A stretch of 5,485 nucleotides of DNA from Nitrospirae bacterium RIFCSPLOW2_12_42_9 (lineage in GTDB: Bacteria; Nitrospirota; 9FT-COMBO-42-15; HDB-SIOI813). The notes beneath the pieces were generated by a model. That model was not told the origin of the DNA, ran no database searches, and saw nothing but the letters and a program-made list of their open reading frames with translations. Location: positions 1 to 5,485 of the forward strand of contig MHER01000108.1 of assembly GCA_001805205.1 (NCBI GenBank), given 5' to 3'. Shown here piece by piece: positions 1-5,485 of this stretch. The position numbers and the translations under genes are program-made. Numbering within the stretch: the stretch's first letter is position 1; every line of letters starts with the position of its first letter.

Positions 1-6
1 TTATGA

Positions 7-96
7 TTAACTCTGTATGTCCTTACCATCTTTAAAATATCTCCATGCAGTCCTATAACTTATTCCCAGTTTCTTTGCATATTCTGATAATTTCAT
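7..96 (-). pseudogene. N-terminal remnant of an IS607-family serine recombinase (tnpA)
   Basis: Reading the minus strand from an ATG at 96 gives 29 codons ending in TAA at 7-9. The peptide begins MKLSEYAKKLGISYRTAWRY and continues FKDGKDIQS. The first 25 or so residues match what I know of the MerR-like helix-turn-helix at the start of IS607 TnpA recombinases, including the LGISYRTAWR recognition-helix region. A full TnpA is roughly 190-220 residues and goes on into a serine-recombinase catalytic domain. Here the match is lost right after the FKDGK segment and a stop follows, so this is a truncated or frameshifted relic unless the rest resumes left of the window. No clear Shine-Dalgarno precedes the ATG. 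It lies downstream of the biosynthetic cluster in the same orientation and is unrelated to it functionally. A stand-alone small HTH protein is possible but less likely. Confidence 0.62.
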
Positions 97-182
97 ACGA
101 ATATACTATCATATATGTCTATAATTGTTACTAGTCTAATTGAAGTTTAGAAATACTCGTACCAAGCGGGAAATAGAAAGTA

Positions 183-212
183 GAAAACTAAAATTGTGCA
201 TCGTACTTTAGT
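183..212 (-). terminator. weak candidate terminator after the cluster
   Basis: Five nucleotides after the cysteine desulfurase stop codon, the minus-strand transcript can fold an 8-bp stem (arms 205-212 and 187-194, one G-U wobble) with a 10-nt loop. It is followed by TTTT and then a pyrimidine-rich run. The stem is almost all A-U pairs, so it would be weak. It is the only terminator-like structure I see between 97 and 216. The rest of that gap is AT-rich and holds nothing I can name. Confidence 0.25.
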
Positions 213-216
213 GATA

Positions 217-1380
217 TTATCTCTTCTCCTGATATATGTGTGACATACTCCGAAGATTAGTTACTACATCCCCGAATACTTCGAGAAAGTAATCTGTCTC
301 CTTATCTGTATTATCCTTGCCCAGTGTTATCCTGATTGAACTCCTCGCATCTTCATAAGAACGCCCGATTGCTGACAGTACATGGGACGGCCCTTTCATG
401 GATGTTGTACAGGAGGAACCCATAGATACGGCTATCCCTTTAAAATCGAGATTGATTGCCATGGTCTCACCATCAACAAAATCTACTGTTATATTTATAT
501 TATTCGGTAATCTTTTATCAGGATGACCATTGAGCCTTACACCCTCTATCTGAAGAAGCCCTTTTATAAGTTTTTCACGCAAGTTCGTAAGATAGGTTGT
601 TTGTGCATCCATTTCAAGCATTGCAAGCTGAACTGCCTTTCCTATGCCAACAATTCCAGGGATATTCTCTGTCCCTGCCCTCAGTTTAAACTCCTGGTAT
701 CCACCATGTATATGCGGGGAAATACGGGTCCCTTTTCGCACATAAAGTCCGCCAATACCTTTGGGGCCATAGAATTTATGACCTGAAAAGGAGAGGAGAT
801 CAACGTTCAGTTCATCTACATTTATTGGAATGTGTGAGAAAGTCTGTACTGCATCAGTATGGAAATATACATTCCTGCCTCTTGCAATAGTCCCGATCTC
901 TTTTAATGGCTGTATGGTGCCAATCTCATTGTTGGCATGCATTATTGATATTAATATCGTTTCAGGTGTAATTGCATCCACAACAGCTTCCGGATTCACC
1001 ATACCGTAGCTGTCAACCGGCAGGTATGTAACCCTCCACCCTTCTCTTTCCAGGAACCTGCATGGTTCAAGGACTGCATGATGTTCTATCTGGGATGTTA
1101 TTATATGATTCCCCCTGTCCCTGTTTGCATAAGCAACACCGAATATTGCCAGGTTATCAGACTCAGTGCCACCACTGACAAAGACAATCTCATCCCCTTT
1201 TGCACCAATCAGGTGAGCAATTTTTTCTCTTATCTCTTTTATTGCGATTAGTGTTTCCTTACCGAAATGATGAAGGCTTGAGGGATTTCCAAAGTATTGA
1301 CCCCAAAAAGGGTGCATGGCCTCTATAACCTCAGGCCTTGTTGGTGTTGTTGCCGCATGGTCGAAATATATACGATTCAT
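217..1380 (-). CDS. nifS: cysteine desulfurase, NifS/IscS type
   Basis: This is a PLP-dependent class V aminotransferase-fold enzyme that takes sulfur from L-cysteine as an enzyme persulfide, giving alanine and feeding cytosolic Fe-S cluster and thio-modification pathways. The 387 residues start with the typical YFDHAATTP (5-13). The PLP-contacting His is H100 in the EHHAVL motif, and the HTDAVQ segment (174-179) supplies Asp176 and Gln179. The Schiff-base lysine is K202 in SGHK, followed by YGPKGIGGLY. RAGTEN lies at 234-239, and the sulfur-accepting cysteine is C324 in the mobile GSSCTT loop. Length is normal for NifS-type proteins; the longer C-terminal tail of E. coli IscS is absent. All key residues are present. 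The ATG lies 5 nt after the asd stop, and an AGGG overlapping that stop is a plausible ribosome binding site. No nifU, iscU or mnmA partner follows in the window, so assignment to NifS versus a housekeeping IscS cannot be settled. Confidence 0.95.
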   Translation of the reverse strand: MNRIYFDHAATTPTRPEVIEAMHPFWGQYFGNPSSLHHFGKETLIAIKEIREKIAHLIGAKGDEIVFVSGGTESDNLAIFGVAYANRDRGNHIITSQIEHHAVLEPCRFLEREGWRVTYLPVDSYGMVNPEAVVDAITPETILISIMHANNEIGTIQPLKEIGTIARGRNVYFHTDAVQTFSHIPINVDELNVDLLSFSGHKFYGPKGIGGLYVRKGTRISPHIHGGYQEFKLRAGTENIPGIVGIGKAVQLAMLEMDAQTTYLTNLREKLIKGLLQIEGVRLNGHPDKRLPNNINITVDFVDGETMAINLDFKGIAVSMGSSCTTSMKGPSHVLSAIGRSYEDARSSIRITLGKDNTDKETDYFLEVFGDVVTNLRSMSHIYQEKR

Positions 1381-1385
1381 AATCC

Positions 1386-2396
1386 CTATCTGATGAGCAT
1401 CTCTGCTATCTGGACAGCATTAGTTGCTGCGCCTTTTCGAAGATTATCCGCAACTACCCATAGGTTTAATCCGTTAGGAACAGATTCATCCTCTCTTATC
1501 CTCCCGACAAATACCTCGTCTTTTCCTGACACCTCGAGAGGTACCGGATATATATTCCTCTTTGGTTCATCATATACAACAATACCAGGTGCTGCTGATA
1601 ATATCGCCCTCGCCTCATTGGCTGACAGCTTTTCCTCTGTCTCGATATTTACAGACTCGGAATGCCCTATATACACAGGCACACGAACTGTCGTTGCTGT
1701 AATCCTGATACTCTCATCTTCCAATATCTTTCTTGTCTCATTGACCATCTTCATCTCTTCCTTTGTATAACCATTATCAAGAAAGGCATCTATGTGAGGT
1801 AAACAGTTAAAAGCTATCTGATAAGGGAAAACCTCCACCTTAACATCCTGAAAACCAAGGATAGCCCTTGTCTGTTCATAGAGTTCATCCATGGCCTCTT
1901 TACCCTTACCGGACACAGACTGAAAGGTCGTAACAACGATCCGTTTTATCCTGGCCCTGTTGTGAAGTGGTTTCAATGCCACTACCATCTGTATAGTCGA
2001 ACAGTTCGGGTTTGCAATTATCCCCTTGTGCTTTTTAACAGCATGTGGATTGACCTCAGGCACTATAAGAGGGATATCCGGCACCATCCTGAATGCAGAG
2101 CTGTTATCAATCACCACGGCACCGGACTGTACAGCCTTTGGTGCAAAATCCAAACTTATCTTCTCTCCTGCTGAAAAGAGGGCGATATCAATCCCTTCAA
2201 AGACATTTTCCTGAAGCAGTTCAACCTTGTAGTCCTCATCCCCGTAGGGGAGTGTATCCCCTGCTGACCTCTCTGAGGCAAAAAGCCTGAGGTTTGCAAC
2301 AGGGAATCCCTTATCTTCCAATACCTGTATCATCTCATTACCAACAGCACCGGTTGCCCCTACAATCGCAACATTATATTTATCTTTCCTAACCAT
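1386..2396 (-). CDS. asd: aspartate-semialdehyde dehydrogenase
   Basis: The enzyme reduces L-aspartyl-4-phosphate to L-aspartate semialdehyde with NADPH in the cytosol. This is the branch point to lysine/diaminopimelate, threonine and methionine. The 336-residue protein has the N-terminal dinucleotide-binding loop GATGAVGNEM (13-22). The SERSAG stretch (41-46) corresponds to the NADP-ribose contact of the family. DNSSAFR is at 97-103, the catalytic cysteine is C132 in NPNCSTIQ, and a substrate-binding Arg238 and catalytic-type His245 lie in RVPVYIGHSE. The C-terminus WVVADNLRKGAA is typical. Length and motifs match the Bacillus/deltaproteobacterial form rather than the longer E. coli enzyme. 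The ATG at 2396 follows the lipoprotein stop by 31 nt, and an AGGA about 10 nt upstream is a modest ribosome binding site. No defects are visible. Confidence 0.96.
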   Translation of the reverse strand: MVRKDKYNVAIVGATGAVGNEMIQVLEDKGFPVANLRLFASERSAGDTLPYGDEDYKVELLQENVFEGIDIALFSAGEKISLDFAPKAVQSGAVVIDNSSAFRMVPDIPLIVPEVNPHAVKKHKGIIANPNCSTIQMVVALKPLHNRARIKRIVVTTFQSVSGKGKEAMDELYEQTRAILGFQDVKVEVFPYQIAFNCLPHIDAFLDNGYTKEEMKMVNETRKILEDESIRITATTVRVPVYIGHSESVNIETEEKLSANEARAILSAAPGIVVYDEPKRNIYPVPLEVSGKDEVFVGRIREDESVPNGLNLWVVADNLRKGAATNAVQIAEMLIR

Positions 2397-2427
2397 AATC
2401 AGACTATCCTGTATTTTTCAGCGTCAA

Positions 2428-2871
2428 CTAGTTTCCTGTTGTAAACATCCATATATACGGAATGAGTACAAGGTCCTTCCCTTCTTTAGTCTTTCCTTCC
2501 CTTATTATACACTGATATGTGGTATTAGGTTCAAGAGGTTTATACGGTCTGAACGCTAATACTGTATTTGTGTCCAGCCACCTCTTTGACCCATCTATTC
2601 TCATCCCCTTTGACAGCGCCTCAAAACCAGCCTCAGTAGCAGGATCCATTATATCACTGAATTTCACATTAATATCTGTGTATCTCGAGATATTAAAATC
2701 CCCTGAGGACGGGTATGTGGACACAATATAAGGACCATCCTGATACTGGCTCGTGTCAACAGTTGCACAACCGGTGAAACAGAAAACAAAAAAAATAGCA
2801 GCAATAAATATTAGTCTATTAATAATCAGGTTGTCAATACCAGTGTATATTGTAATTTGCAATTCAGACAC
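2428..2871 (-). CDS. small lipoprotein with one SbsA/Big_5-like Ig domain
   Basis: The 147-residue reading frame encodes an exported protein of unknown function. An Arg (R19) is followed by a strongly hydrophobic stretch (20-32) and a lipobox-like FTGC ending at C35, so a lipidated mature protein of about 113 residues is predicted; Phe at -3 is slightly unusual. Residues 47-146 look like a bacterial Ig-like domain of the SbsA/Big_5 type. They show the opening YIVSTYPSSGDFNIS, the VKFSDIMDPAT strand (family pattern: v-FS--mdp-t), a P-K-P-L-E-P-N-T-T-Y segment, and a closing MFTT. Such domains are structural or adhesive and imply no enzyme activity. The start is uncertain. The 2871 codon is GTG, lacks a Shine-Dalgarno and sits inside an inverted repeat, while the signal peptide only really begins near residue 16. 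A TTG at 2862 or a rarer start nearer 2829 is possible. It sits between leuB and asd, both amino-acid genes, with no obvious link to either. Confidence 0.78.
   Translation of the reverse strand: MSELQITIYTGIDNLIINRLIFIAAIFFVFCFTGCATVDTSQYQDGPYIVSTYPSSGDFNISRYTDINVKFSDIMDPATEAGFEALSKGMRIDGSKRWLDTNTVLAFRPYKPLEPNTTYQCIIREGKTKEGKDLVLIPYIWMFTTGN
2808..2837 (-). promoter_or_regulatory. candidate internal sigma-70 promoter
   Basis: On the minus strand a perfect TTGACA (2832-2837) is followed by an 18-nt spacer and TAATAT (2808-2813), which matches TATAAT at four of six positions. It lies just before the hydrophobic core of the lipoprotein signal peptide. Transcripts would start near 2800 and could feed asd and nifS separately from the leucine genes. 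In AT-rich DNA this could arise by chance. Confidence 0.3.
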
Positions 2872-2920
2872 TGGACATCAGACTTTAAGTTTAATGTCTG
2901 ATGTCTATGGTCTATTGTCT
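2866..2920. repeat. facing 7-nt-periodic arrays forming an inverted repeat
   Basis: On the plus strand GTCT recurs at exactly 7-nt spacing at 2896, 2903, 2910 and 2917. To its left, AGAC, GGAC, AGAC recur at the same spacing at 2866, 2873 and 2880. The inner parts form perfect 10-bp inverted arms, GACATCAGAC (2874-2883) and GTCTGATGTC (2896-2905), around a 12-nt AT-rich centre. The repeat fills nearly all of the leuB-lipoprotein gap and ends 6 nt from the leuB stop codon. There is no T-run after the stem in the transcription direction, so it is not an ordinary intrinsic terminator. It may stabilise the leuB 3' end or bind a protein; this is inference. Confidence 0.8.
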
Positions 2921-2926
2921 GCAATC

Positions 2927-4003
2927 TTAAATAAGTTCATCCAGTATAAGGTCTGTCATCTCTTTAGTCCCCACAAGTTTGTTCCCCGCGGAATAAATAT
3001 CTGCAGTCCTGTATCCCTTGTTTAAAACCTTATTAACAGCAGCATCAATATCCGTGAATACAATCTCCATTCCAAAAGAGTATTTAAACATCATGCCAAC
3101 AGAGAGTATGGTGGCAATAGGATTGGCCTTGTTCTGCCCTGCAATGTCAGGAGCGCTGCCGTGAATCGGTTCATACATCCCCACTTCTCCACCCAGGCTT
3201 GCTGAAGGAAGCATACCTATAGAGCCTGTCAGCATCGCTGCCTCATCACTCAGGATATCACCAAACATATTATTGGTTAATATTACGTCAAATTGTTTCG
3301 GGTTTCTGATCAGTTGCATTGAACAGTTATCAACGTACATGTGTGATAATTCAATATCCTGATAATCTTTGTGAACAGTATTCACAACGCGTCTCCATAG
3401 TTCAGAGGATTCAAGGACATTGGCCTTATCAACAGAGCAGAGCTTTTTACTACGGCCACGGGCAACATTAAAGGCAAGCCGCGCTATCCTTTCTATCTCA
3501 TAGGTTGTGTATACCTCAGTATTTATCCCCCTTTCCTGGCCGTCTGCCTTTTCTATGCCCCTCGGTTTACCAAAATAGATCCCGCCTGTAAGCTCACGGA
3601 TAACAACAATATCTATACCCTCGATTACTTCCCTCTTAAGGGTTGATGCATCCACGAGTGCTGAAAAGAGCCTTGCAGGTCTTAGATTTGCAAAGAGCCC
3701 CAGTTTTTCTCTGAGTCCGAGTAAGGCACGCTCAGGCCTGATTGAATAATCCAGCCCCTCCCATTTTGGCCCACCAACAGCGCCGAGTAACACAGCTTCA
3801 CTATTCAATGCAAGCTGGAGTGACTTCTCAGGCAGCGGTATCCCGTATTCATCGATTGCACTGCCGCCTACAAGCGCCTCTTCGAGATCAACCCCGATAT
3901 TATATTTATTCCCAACCTCTTTCATCACCCTTACAGCCTGAGGTACTATCTCTTTACCGATCCCGTCACCAGGAAAAACCGCAATCTTATATGTGGTTGA
4001 CAT
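2927..4003 (-). CDS. leuB: 3-isopropylmalate dehydrogenase
   Basis: The enzyme oxidatively decarboxylates 3-isopropylmalate to 2-oxoisocaproate with NAD+, a late step of leucine synthesis in the cytosol. The 358 residues begin [12 protein letters not shown] (7-18) and include [11 protein letters not shown] (74-84). The substrate-binding arginines are R98 and R108 in the [13 protein letters not shown] segment, and R136 in IRELTGG. Tyr143 and Lys193 ([10 protein letters not shown]) are the catalytic pair. Metal-binding aspartates are D225, D249 and D253, the last two in [12 protein letters not shown]. The HGSAPDIAG motif (281-289), with Asp286 at the cofactor-selecting position, fits NAD rather than NADP use and separates it from isocitrate dehydrogenase. 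Length is normal. The start lies 3 nt after the leuD stop, with its ribosome binding site overlapping that stop, so coupled translation with leuD is likely. No defect is visible. Confidence 0.97.
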   Translation of the reverse strand: MSTTYKIAVFPGDGIGKEIVPQAVRVMKEVGNKYNIGVDLEEALVGGSAIDEYGIPLPEKSLQLALNSEAVLLGAVGGPKWEGLDYSIRPERALLGLREKLGLFANLRPARLFSALVDASTLKREVIEGIDIVVIRELTGGIYFGKPRGIEKADGQERGINTEVYTTYEIERIARLAFNVARGRSKKLCSVDKANVLESSELWRRVVNTVHKDYQDIELSHMYVDNCSMQLIRNPKQFDVILTNNMFGDILSDEAAMLTGSIGMLPSASLGGEVGMYEPIHGSAPDIAGQNKANPIATILSVGMMFKYSFGMEIVFTDIDAAVNKVLNKGYRTADIYSAGNKLVGTKEMTDLILDELI

Positions 4004-4006
4004 GTC

Positions 4007-4012
4007 TCACCT
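4007..4012 (-). promoter_or_regulatory. leuB ribosome binding site overlapping the leuD stop
   Basis: The minus strand reads AAAAGGTGAGACATG. The AGGTGA Shine-Dalgarno contains the TGA stop of leuD (4007-4009) and sits 3 nt before the leuB ATG (4001-4003). This arrangement favours a ribosome finishing leuD restarting on leuB, and it supports the leuB start chosen here. The spacing of 3 nt from AGGTGA (6 nt from AGG) is on the short side. Confidence 0.7.
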
Positions 4013-4570
4013 TTTAAGCATCCCTTCCTGTTTTGCATACTCAAATATACTTCCTGCCCTCAATATCCCTTCCACATCTCCCAGGGGCTGGAGTTTATAT
4101 TCCTTATCTGAGGTAATATCCCGCAGGAGACCTTTCCTTACATTCAGCTCAATCTCATCTTCTGTTCTTACCTCTTTATATAAGTGATCTGCTGTTTCAA
4201 ATGGTATAAAAAATCCACCGTCTACTACATTTCTGTAAAATATCCTTGCATATGATTCAGCTACCACAGCCTCCACACCTGCGATATTAAGTGCAACAGG
4301 AGCATGCTCTCTTGACGACCCGCAGCCAAAATTCTTACCTGCAATAATAATATTGAATTGTGATTCACTCATCCCTTCTTCAACAAATCTTATATATCCC
4401 TTTGGTAGTCCTGCATATGAATCAGGGACACTCGATAATGCATACTTTCCATAGAGTTTTCTCTCCTCCGGGTCACTAAGACTATAGACGAGGTGCTGTG
4501 CCGGTATTATCTGGTCAGTGTCTATATCGTTACCGAGGACATATGCTTTGCCTTTGATTATATCTTTCAT
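4007..4570 (-). CDS. leuD: 3-isopropylmalate dehydratase small subunit
   Basis: This is the swivelling small subunit that, with LeuC, isomerises 2-isopropylmalate to 3-isopropylmalate through a [4Fe-4S]-assisted dehydration and rehydration. The 187 residues carry NDIDTDQIIPA (14-24), the GKNFGCGSSREHAP substrate-binding loop (78-91) and AESYARIFYRN (104-114). The C-terminal IFEYAKQEGM is typical. It is slightly longer than the roughly 165-residue archaeal HacB-like forms because of the stretch from about 30 to 70, and resembles the cyanobacterial and deltaproteobacterial LeuD group. Being paired with a HacA-type LeuC fits. The related homoaconitase and methylmalate activities cannot be excluded by sequence alone, but the adjacent leuB makes leucine synthesis the clear choice. 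Its ribosome binding site lies inside the upstream hairpin, so its translation may be structure-limited. Confidence 0.95.
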   Translation of the reverse strand: MKDIIKGKAYVLGNDIDTDQIIPAQHLVYSLSDPEERKLYGKYALSSVPDSYAGLPKGYIRFVEEGMSESQFNIIIAGKNFGCGSSREHAPVALNIAGVEAVVAESYARIFYRNVVDGGFFIPFETADHLYKEVRTEDEIELNVRKGLLRDITSDKEYKLQPLGDVEGILRAGSIFEYAKQEGMLKR

Positions 4571-4577
4571 ATAAAAT

Positions 4578-4587
4578 CCCCCCCTCC
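4578..4587 (-). promoter_or_regulatory. leuD ribosome binding site inside a G-rich stem arm
   Basis: Upstream of the leuD ATG the minus strand reads GGAGGGGGGGATTTTATATG. The GGAGG-like G-run is the only Shine-Dalgarno candidate and ends 7 nt before the start. Most of it belongs to the leuD-proximal arm of the inverted repeat at 4580-4627, so a folded messenger would hide it. Confidence 0.6.
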
Positions 4588-4627
4588 CTATCCCTCCCCC
4601 TCCAAGGGGGGAGGGGAAGGGTGGGGG
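4580..4627. repeat. C/G-rich inverted repeat in the leuC-leuD gap
   Basis: Two 21-nt arms, 4580-4600 and 4607-4627, are complementary at 18 positions around a 6-nt centre (TCCAAG). They occupy nearly all of the 62-nt leuC-leuD gap. The composition is pure C-tracts on one arm and G-tracts on the other, in sharp contrast to the surrounding AT-rich genes. Each arm also carries four G-tracts of three or more on one strand: 4606-4627 on the plus strand and 4578-4600 on the minus strand. It resembles the short palindromic CCCTCCCC/GGGGAGGG intergenic elements I recall from many environmental bacterial genomes, which suggests a dispersed repeat. No T-run follows it, so it is not a standard intrinsic terminator. 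Confidence 0.85.
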
Positions 4628-4632
4628 TGTTT

Positions 4633-5485
4633 TTATTCTTCAAGATCTCTCGGATCTGTTATCTCACCTCTTATAGCAGATGCTGCTGCAGTAAGCGGAG
4701 ATGCGAGGTATACCTGAGATTGCTTTGACCCCATCCTCCCTGGAAAGTTCCTGTTTGTAGTTGATATACAGACCTCATCCCCAGTTAGCCTTCCGAATGT
4801 ATCAGGCGGCCCTCCAAGACATGCAGCACAGGATGCATTGTCTGATATCTTTGCACCGGCCTTCTCGAAGATTGTATAAAGGCTGTCCCCATTGATCATT
4901 TCTTCTTTAAGTCGCTTTTCCACCTCTGTAGTAGCCGGCACAATATATGTTTCGATTTTAACATGGTTCTTCCGGAGGATCATTGCAGCAGCCCTGAAGT
5001 CTGTCAGTTTGCCTCCTGTACATGAACCGATGTAACACCTGTCTATCTTTGTACCCTTTACCTCTGATACGAGTGCCTTATTATCCGGTGAGTGGGGCTT
5101 TGCAACAACAGGTTCAAGGTCCTGTAAATTATAGACCCTCACAGATTCATATCCGGCATCATCATCTCCATAAACAACCTCAAATCCCTTTTTGCTCCTC
5201 TGTTTTACAAATGCGAGTGTCTTATCATCAGTCGCTATTATTCCGCTCTTACCGCCTGCCTCTATCGCCATATTGCAGAGGGTCATACGCTCTTCTACAG
5301 AGAGCATTGATATACCTTCCCCTTCAAACTCCATTGCCTTGTATGTAGCCCCATCCACACCAATATCACCAATGATATGCAGGATAAGGTCCTTTGCCAT
5401 AAGGTATGCCGGCATCTCTCCGTTGAAGATGAATTTCACTGTTGGAGGCACTTTAACCCAGAGCATCCCTGTACCCATAATAAAG
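4633..5485 (-). CDS. leuC: 3-isopropylmalate dehydratase large subunit, C-terminal part
   Basis: This is the [4Fe-4S]-carrying large subunit of isopropylmalate isomerase, acting with LeuD. The open frame runs off the right edge of the window: two more codons (Phe, Ile) precede the internal Met at 5476-5478, so that Met is not the start. Compared with HacA-type LeuC proteins of about 420 residues, roughly the first 135 are missing. Counting from the internal Met, LWVKVPPTVKF (6-16) and KDLILHIIGDIGVDGATYKA (29-48) are typical. Three cluster-ligand cysteines are visible: C153 in YIGSCTGGKLTDF, and C217 and C220 in SCAACLGGPPDTFGRL. The end TTNRNFPGRMG (240-250) and YLASPLTAAASA (257-268) is canonical for the aconitase family. 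No frameshift or lost ligand is seen. The gene stops 62 nt before leuD, and any leader or attenuator controlling the operon would lie outside the window. Confidence 0.95.
   Translation of the reverse strand, partial: FIMGTGMLWVKVPPTVKFIFNGEMPAYLMAKDLILHIIGDIGVDGATYKAMEFEGEGISMLSVEERMTLCNMAIEAGGKSGIIATDDKTLAFVKQRSKKGFEVVYGDDDAGYESVRVYNLQDLEPVVAKPHSPDNKALVSEVKGTKIDRCYIGSCTGGKLTDFRAAAMILRKNHVKIETYIVPATTEVEKRLKEEMINGDSLYTIFEKAGAKISDNASCAACLGGPPDTFGRLTGDEVCISTTNRNFPGRMGSKQSQVYLASPLTAAASAIRGEITDPRDLEE

Noticed and set aside
97..216. Possible small RNA or further gene after the cysteine desulfurase gene
   Set aside because: The stretch is AT-rich with no convincing promoter, conserved fold or coding frame. 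Only a weak hairpin next to the nifS stop could be supported.
1297..1770. A 157-codon plus-strand open frame
   Set aside because: It lies antisense to the well-supported asd and nifS genes, its translation resembles no family I know, and it spans their junction. It is a shadow frame.
2866..2920. CRISPR array or ordinary intrinsic terminator
   Set aside because: Repeat units are only 7 nt with no spacers, which excludes CRISPR. No T-run follows the stem in the direction of transcription, which argues against a terminator.
4580..4627. Rho-independent terminator between leuC and leuD
   Set aside because: The stem is strong, but on the minus strand it is followed by GGATTTTATATG, with only four T residues before the leuD start. 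leuD must also be expressed with leuC.
4493..4717. A 74-codon plus-strand open frame rich in Pro and Gly
   Set aside because: Its odd composition comes only from translating the C/G-rich hairpin, and both ends overlap leuD and leuC in antisense.
5022..5348. A 108-codon plus-strand open frame
   Set aside because: It is fully antisense to the conserved leuC coding region and shows no recognisable domain.

Overview
The window is a stretch of a bacterial chromosome carrying one tightly packed minus-strand gene cluster. In transcription order (right to left) it reads leuC (5' end cut off by the window edge), leuD, leuB, a small Ig-like lipoprotein gene, asd, and a NifS-type cysteine desulfurase gene. 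The lineage is not certain. The moderate AT bias, the gene set and order, the HacA-type LeuC with a C-A-A-C cluster motif, and the repeat-rich intergenic gaps suggest an environmental anaerobe of the Nitrospirota or Desulfobacterota (deltaproteobacterial) kind. That placement is inference.

Layout from the left: 1-96 holds the decayed 5' end of an IS607-family serine-recombinase gene (tnpA). 97-216 is AT-rich non-coding DNA with only a weak candidate terminator after the cluster. 217-1380 is the cysteine desulfurase and 1386-2396 is asd. 2428-2871 is a short lipoprotein with one SbsA/Big_5-like Ig domain and an uncertain start. 2866-2920 is an unusual pair of facing 7-nt-periodic arrays forming an inverted repeat. 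2927-4003 is leuB and 4007-4570 is leuD. 4580-4627 is a C/G-rich hairpin, with a possible G-quadruplex, placed over the leuD ribosome binding site. 4633-5485 is the C-terminal two thirds of leuC.

How the genes work together: LeuC and LeuD form isopropylmalate isomerase, a [4Fe-4S] dehydratase, and LeuB then oxidises 3-isopropylmalate, so the right half encodes two successive steps of leucine synthesis. Asd supplies aspartate semialdehyde for the lysine/diaminopimelate, threonine and methionine branches. The cysteine desulfurase mobilises sulfur for Fe-S clusters, which LeuC itself needs. Spacing is very short at leuD-leuB (3 nt) and asd-nifS (5 nt), with ribosome binding sites overlapping upstream stop codons, so translation there is probably coupled. 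No promoter for the whole cluster is visible because it lies beyond the right edge.

Most of the window is ordinary core metabolism. The parts worth a second look are the two structured intergenic gaps, the lipoprotein inserted in a biosynthetic operon, and the IS607 remnant at the left edge. I see no sign of a complete new multi-gene system.
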